A model generated the notes under the pieces. The model was not told the origin of the DNA. It saw nothing but the letters and a program-made list of their open reading frames with translations, and searched no databases. 8,263 bases of DNA from an uncultured Bacteroidota bacterium (GTDB lineage: Bacteria > Bacteroidota > Bacteroidia > Chitinophagales > Chitinophagaceae): assembly GCA_903835145.1 (NCBI GenBank), contig CAILMA010000220.1, positions 1-8,263 of the forward strand, written 5' to 3'. How positions within the stretch are numbered: position 1 is the stretch's first letter; every line of letters starts with the position of its first letter. Below are positions 7,171 through 8,263 of the stretch, piece after piece. Made by a program: the position numbers and the translations under genes.

Positions 7171-8097
7171 TCAATTGTGTTCCGGTACTACTCTGTACTG
7201 CGGCTTCTTTGAGTAAATAATTTTGAGCCCCCATACCAATGCGTTAAGCAACCCATAGCTAAGGCTGGTTATCAGGTACTTGGTAGGGAATTGCTCGAGG
7301 GTTTGGTCGCCAATGGAATTGTGCATCGCGTATTCGCTGCTGAGGTCGAAAAGTGTGCGCGACCAATAGTAGATAAATTCCGGAATCTTCTTCTCATCAC
7401 CATTGTTTATCTTATAAATATAAAGCCCTGTCCGTTTTGACGGTTCGTCTTTGAATTTTTTCAAATCTTCGTTGAGGTACTCCACTGCAAGTATGTCCCA
7501 GAAGTGCTCAGATATGACCCTTATATCTGCGAGGTTTTTTCTCCTGTCTTCCACTCCGGGTTTCATAAAACGATCGTTTTGGAACAGCAGGGCAATTTTC
7601 TCCTTGTTTTCTTCAGTGAAAAATTGCTCAGTAAACAAGGCCGGCTCAGGGAAATTGATTGAAAATTGTCCGTTTAAAGATTTATGATATTCGTTCCATA
7701 TGTACTCGAAAAGGGTATCGGAATTATCGTCTTTTGAAAAAAGGCGGTATTCTCCTTCAAAGATGTGTTTGAGGTCAGAGTAGCCCGTGTTAATGCAAAA
7801 GGGAATGTATTTGTTGTTTTCTCTCATCCAGGCCTCAAGCTCTCTGATTGCTTTTACTAAAAAGCGTTCGGATTCCGTCCCGGTTTCTTGTGTTTCAGTG
7901 ATGTAGCACCGGGCATCAAGAATAACAAACTGCAGCTGCTTATCGGCCTTTATCAGGTCAAACCCCTGCTGCCAGTTGGTGCTACTTCGCAAGATAATTT
8001 GCCTGCCGGCTGCCTTTAGTGTGAGCTCTCGCGTATAGTCGGTAGAGTCATCAATAATGAGGGCTTTAATCGGTTTTCTTTCTTTTTCTTTACTCAT
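7171..8097 (-). CDS. response-regulator receiver domain fused to an unrecognised C-terminal domain
   Basis: A 308-residue protein. Residues about 10-135 form a CheY-like receiver domain: acidic pair D16-D17 (LIIDD), phosphorylation site D61 (FVILDAR), T104 (INTGYSD) and conserved lysine K122 (LFSKDD), so it should accept phosphate from a histidine kinase. The loop after D61 is longer than usual (YITETQETGTESER). Residues about 148-308 are predicted mostly helical, rich in Phe, Tyr, Leu and Lys, and contain no helix-turn-helix, GGDEF, HD-GYP or other output domain that I recognise. A moderately hydrophobic stretch (ITSLSYGLLNALVWGLKIIY, 276-295) may be a buried helix or a single membrane-associated segment. 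The ATG overlaps the TGA of the kinase gene (ATGA), implying translational coupling and a cognate pair. The output could be protein-protein interaction, RNA binding or an enzyme; the sequence does not decide. Confidence 0.78.
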   Translation of the reverse strand: MSKEKERKPIKALIIDDSTDYTRELTLKAAGRQIILRSSTNWQQGFDLIKADKQLQFVILDARCYITETQETGTESERFLVKAIRELEAWMRENNKYIPFCINTGYSDLKHIFEGEYRLFSKDDNSDTLFEYIWNEYHKSLNGQFSINFPEPALFTEQFFTEENKEKIALLFQNDRFMKPGVEDRRKNLADIRVISEHFWDILAVEYLNEDLKKFKDEPSKRTGLYIYKINNGDEKKIPEFIYYWSRTLFDLSSEYAMHNSIGDQTLEQFPTKYLITSLSYGLLNALVWGLKIIYSKKPQYRVVPEHN

Positions 8098-8263
8098 TCT
8101 ATAGGGAAATTTATATTGAACTGTACATTCATTCCGGGTATCGTCACCTCATTTTGTCTTAGAATATCCAGTGTTGCATTGTGATTGCGCACGATTTTAT
8201 TGACGATAAATCCGCCCAGCCCGTTGCCAGAACTAAAGCTTGATTTTACGAATTTTTTAATGA
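8094..8263 (-). CDS. C-terminal end of a GHKL histidine kinase (partial)
   Basis: The last 55 codons of a gene that enters from beyond the right edge. The peptide includes FSSGNGLGGFIVNKIV followed by RNHNATLDI: the G2-box ATP-lid motif (GxGLG) and the following helix of HATPase_c domains in sensor histidine kinases, ending after a short beta-rich tail (MNVQFNINFPIE). The domain order, sensor part, H-box and N/G1 boxes lie outside the window. The lid reads GLGGF where most kinases have GLGLS/A, a mild variant. Its TGA shares four bases (ATGA) with the start of the receiver-domain gene, so the two are translationally coupled and the kinase is the probable phosphate donor. Confidence 0.8.
   Translation of the reverse strand, partial: IKKFVKSSFSSGNGLGGFIVNKIVRNHNATLDILRQNEVTIPGMNVQFNINFPIE

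Noticed and set aside
7504..7521. RVISEH in the receiver protein (R193, H198) as a HEPN ribonuclease Rx4-6H motif
   Set aside because: The residue after Arg is Val, not the usual polar N/D/H, there is no second supporting feature, and a chance R-x4-H is common in a helical protein of this size.

Overview
The window looks like chromosomal DNA from a member of the Bacteroidota, probably of the Chitinophagales/Chitinophagaceae type. The evidence is a secreted subtilase with a C-terminal Por/type IX secretion sorting-type domain, a Bacteroidota-type lipoprotein, a DUF6150-like repeat protein, promoter-like elements of the TAnnTTTG class instead of -10/-35 boxes, and start codons that mostly lack Shine-Dalgarno sequences. 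The taxon is inferred from these traits; there is no rRNA or other marker here.

Layout. On the left, three minus-strand genes: ispD (isoprenoid precursor synthesis), a 370-base gap with no convincing gene, a small DnaQ-like DEDDh exonuclease, and, 13 bases beyond it, the first 15 codons of a gene leaving the window whose start resembles FtsZ. In the middle, four plus-strand genes: a small exported DUF6150-like protein divergent from ispD, mnmA (tRNA U34 thiolation) behind a TATCTTTG element only 7 bases from its ATG, and a close pair made of a lipoprotein and a type IX-secreted serine protease. On the right, three minus-strand genes: the C-terminal end of a GHKL histidine kinase, an ATGA-overlapping gene for a receiver domain fused to an unrecognised C-terminal domain, and a GNAT-superfamily (YghO-like) protein that converges on the protease gene.

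How the genes relate. ispD, mnmA and the exonuclease are housekeeping genes without evident functional linkage. The lipoprotein and protease are 11 bases apart and are probably co-transcribed, both acting in the envelope or outside the cell. The kinase and receiver protein are translationally coupled and should form one phosphorelay. The receiver keeps all its key residues, but its roughly 160-residue C-terminal part matches no output domain I know, so this pair is the best candidate in the window for something undescribed. I see no CRISPR array, tRNA, rRNA or insertion sequence.
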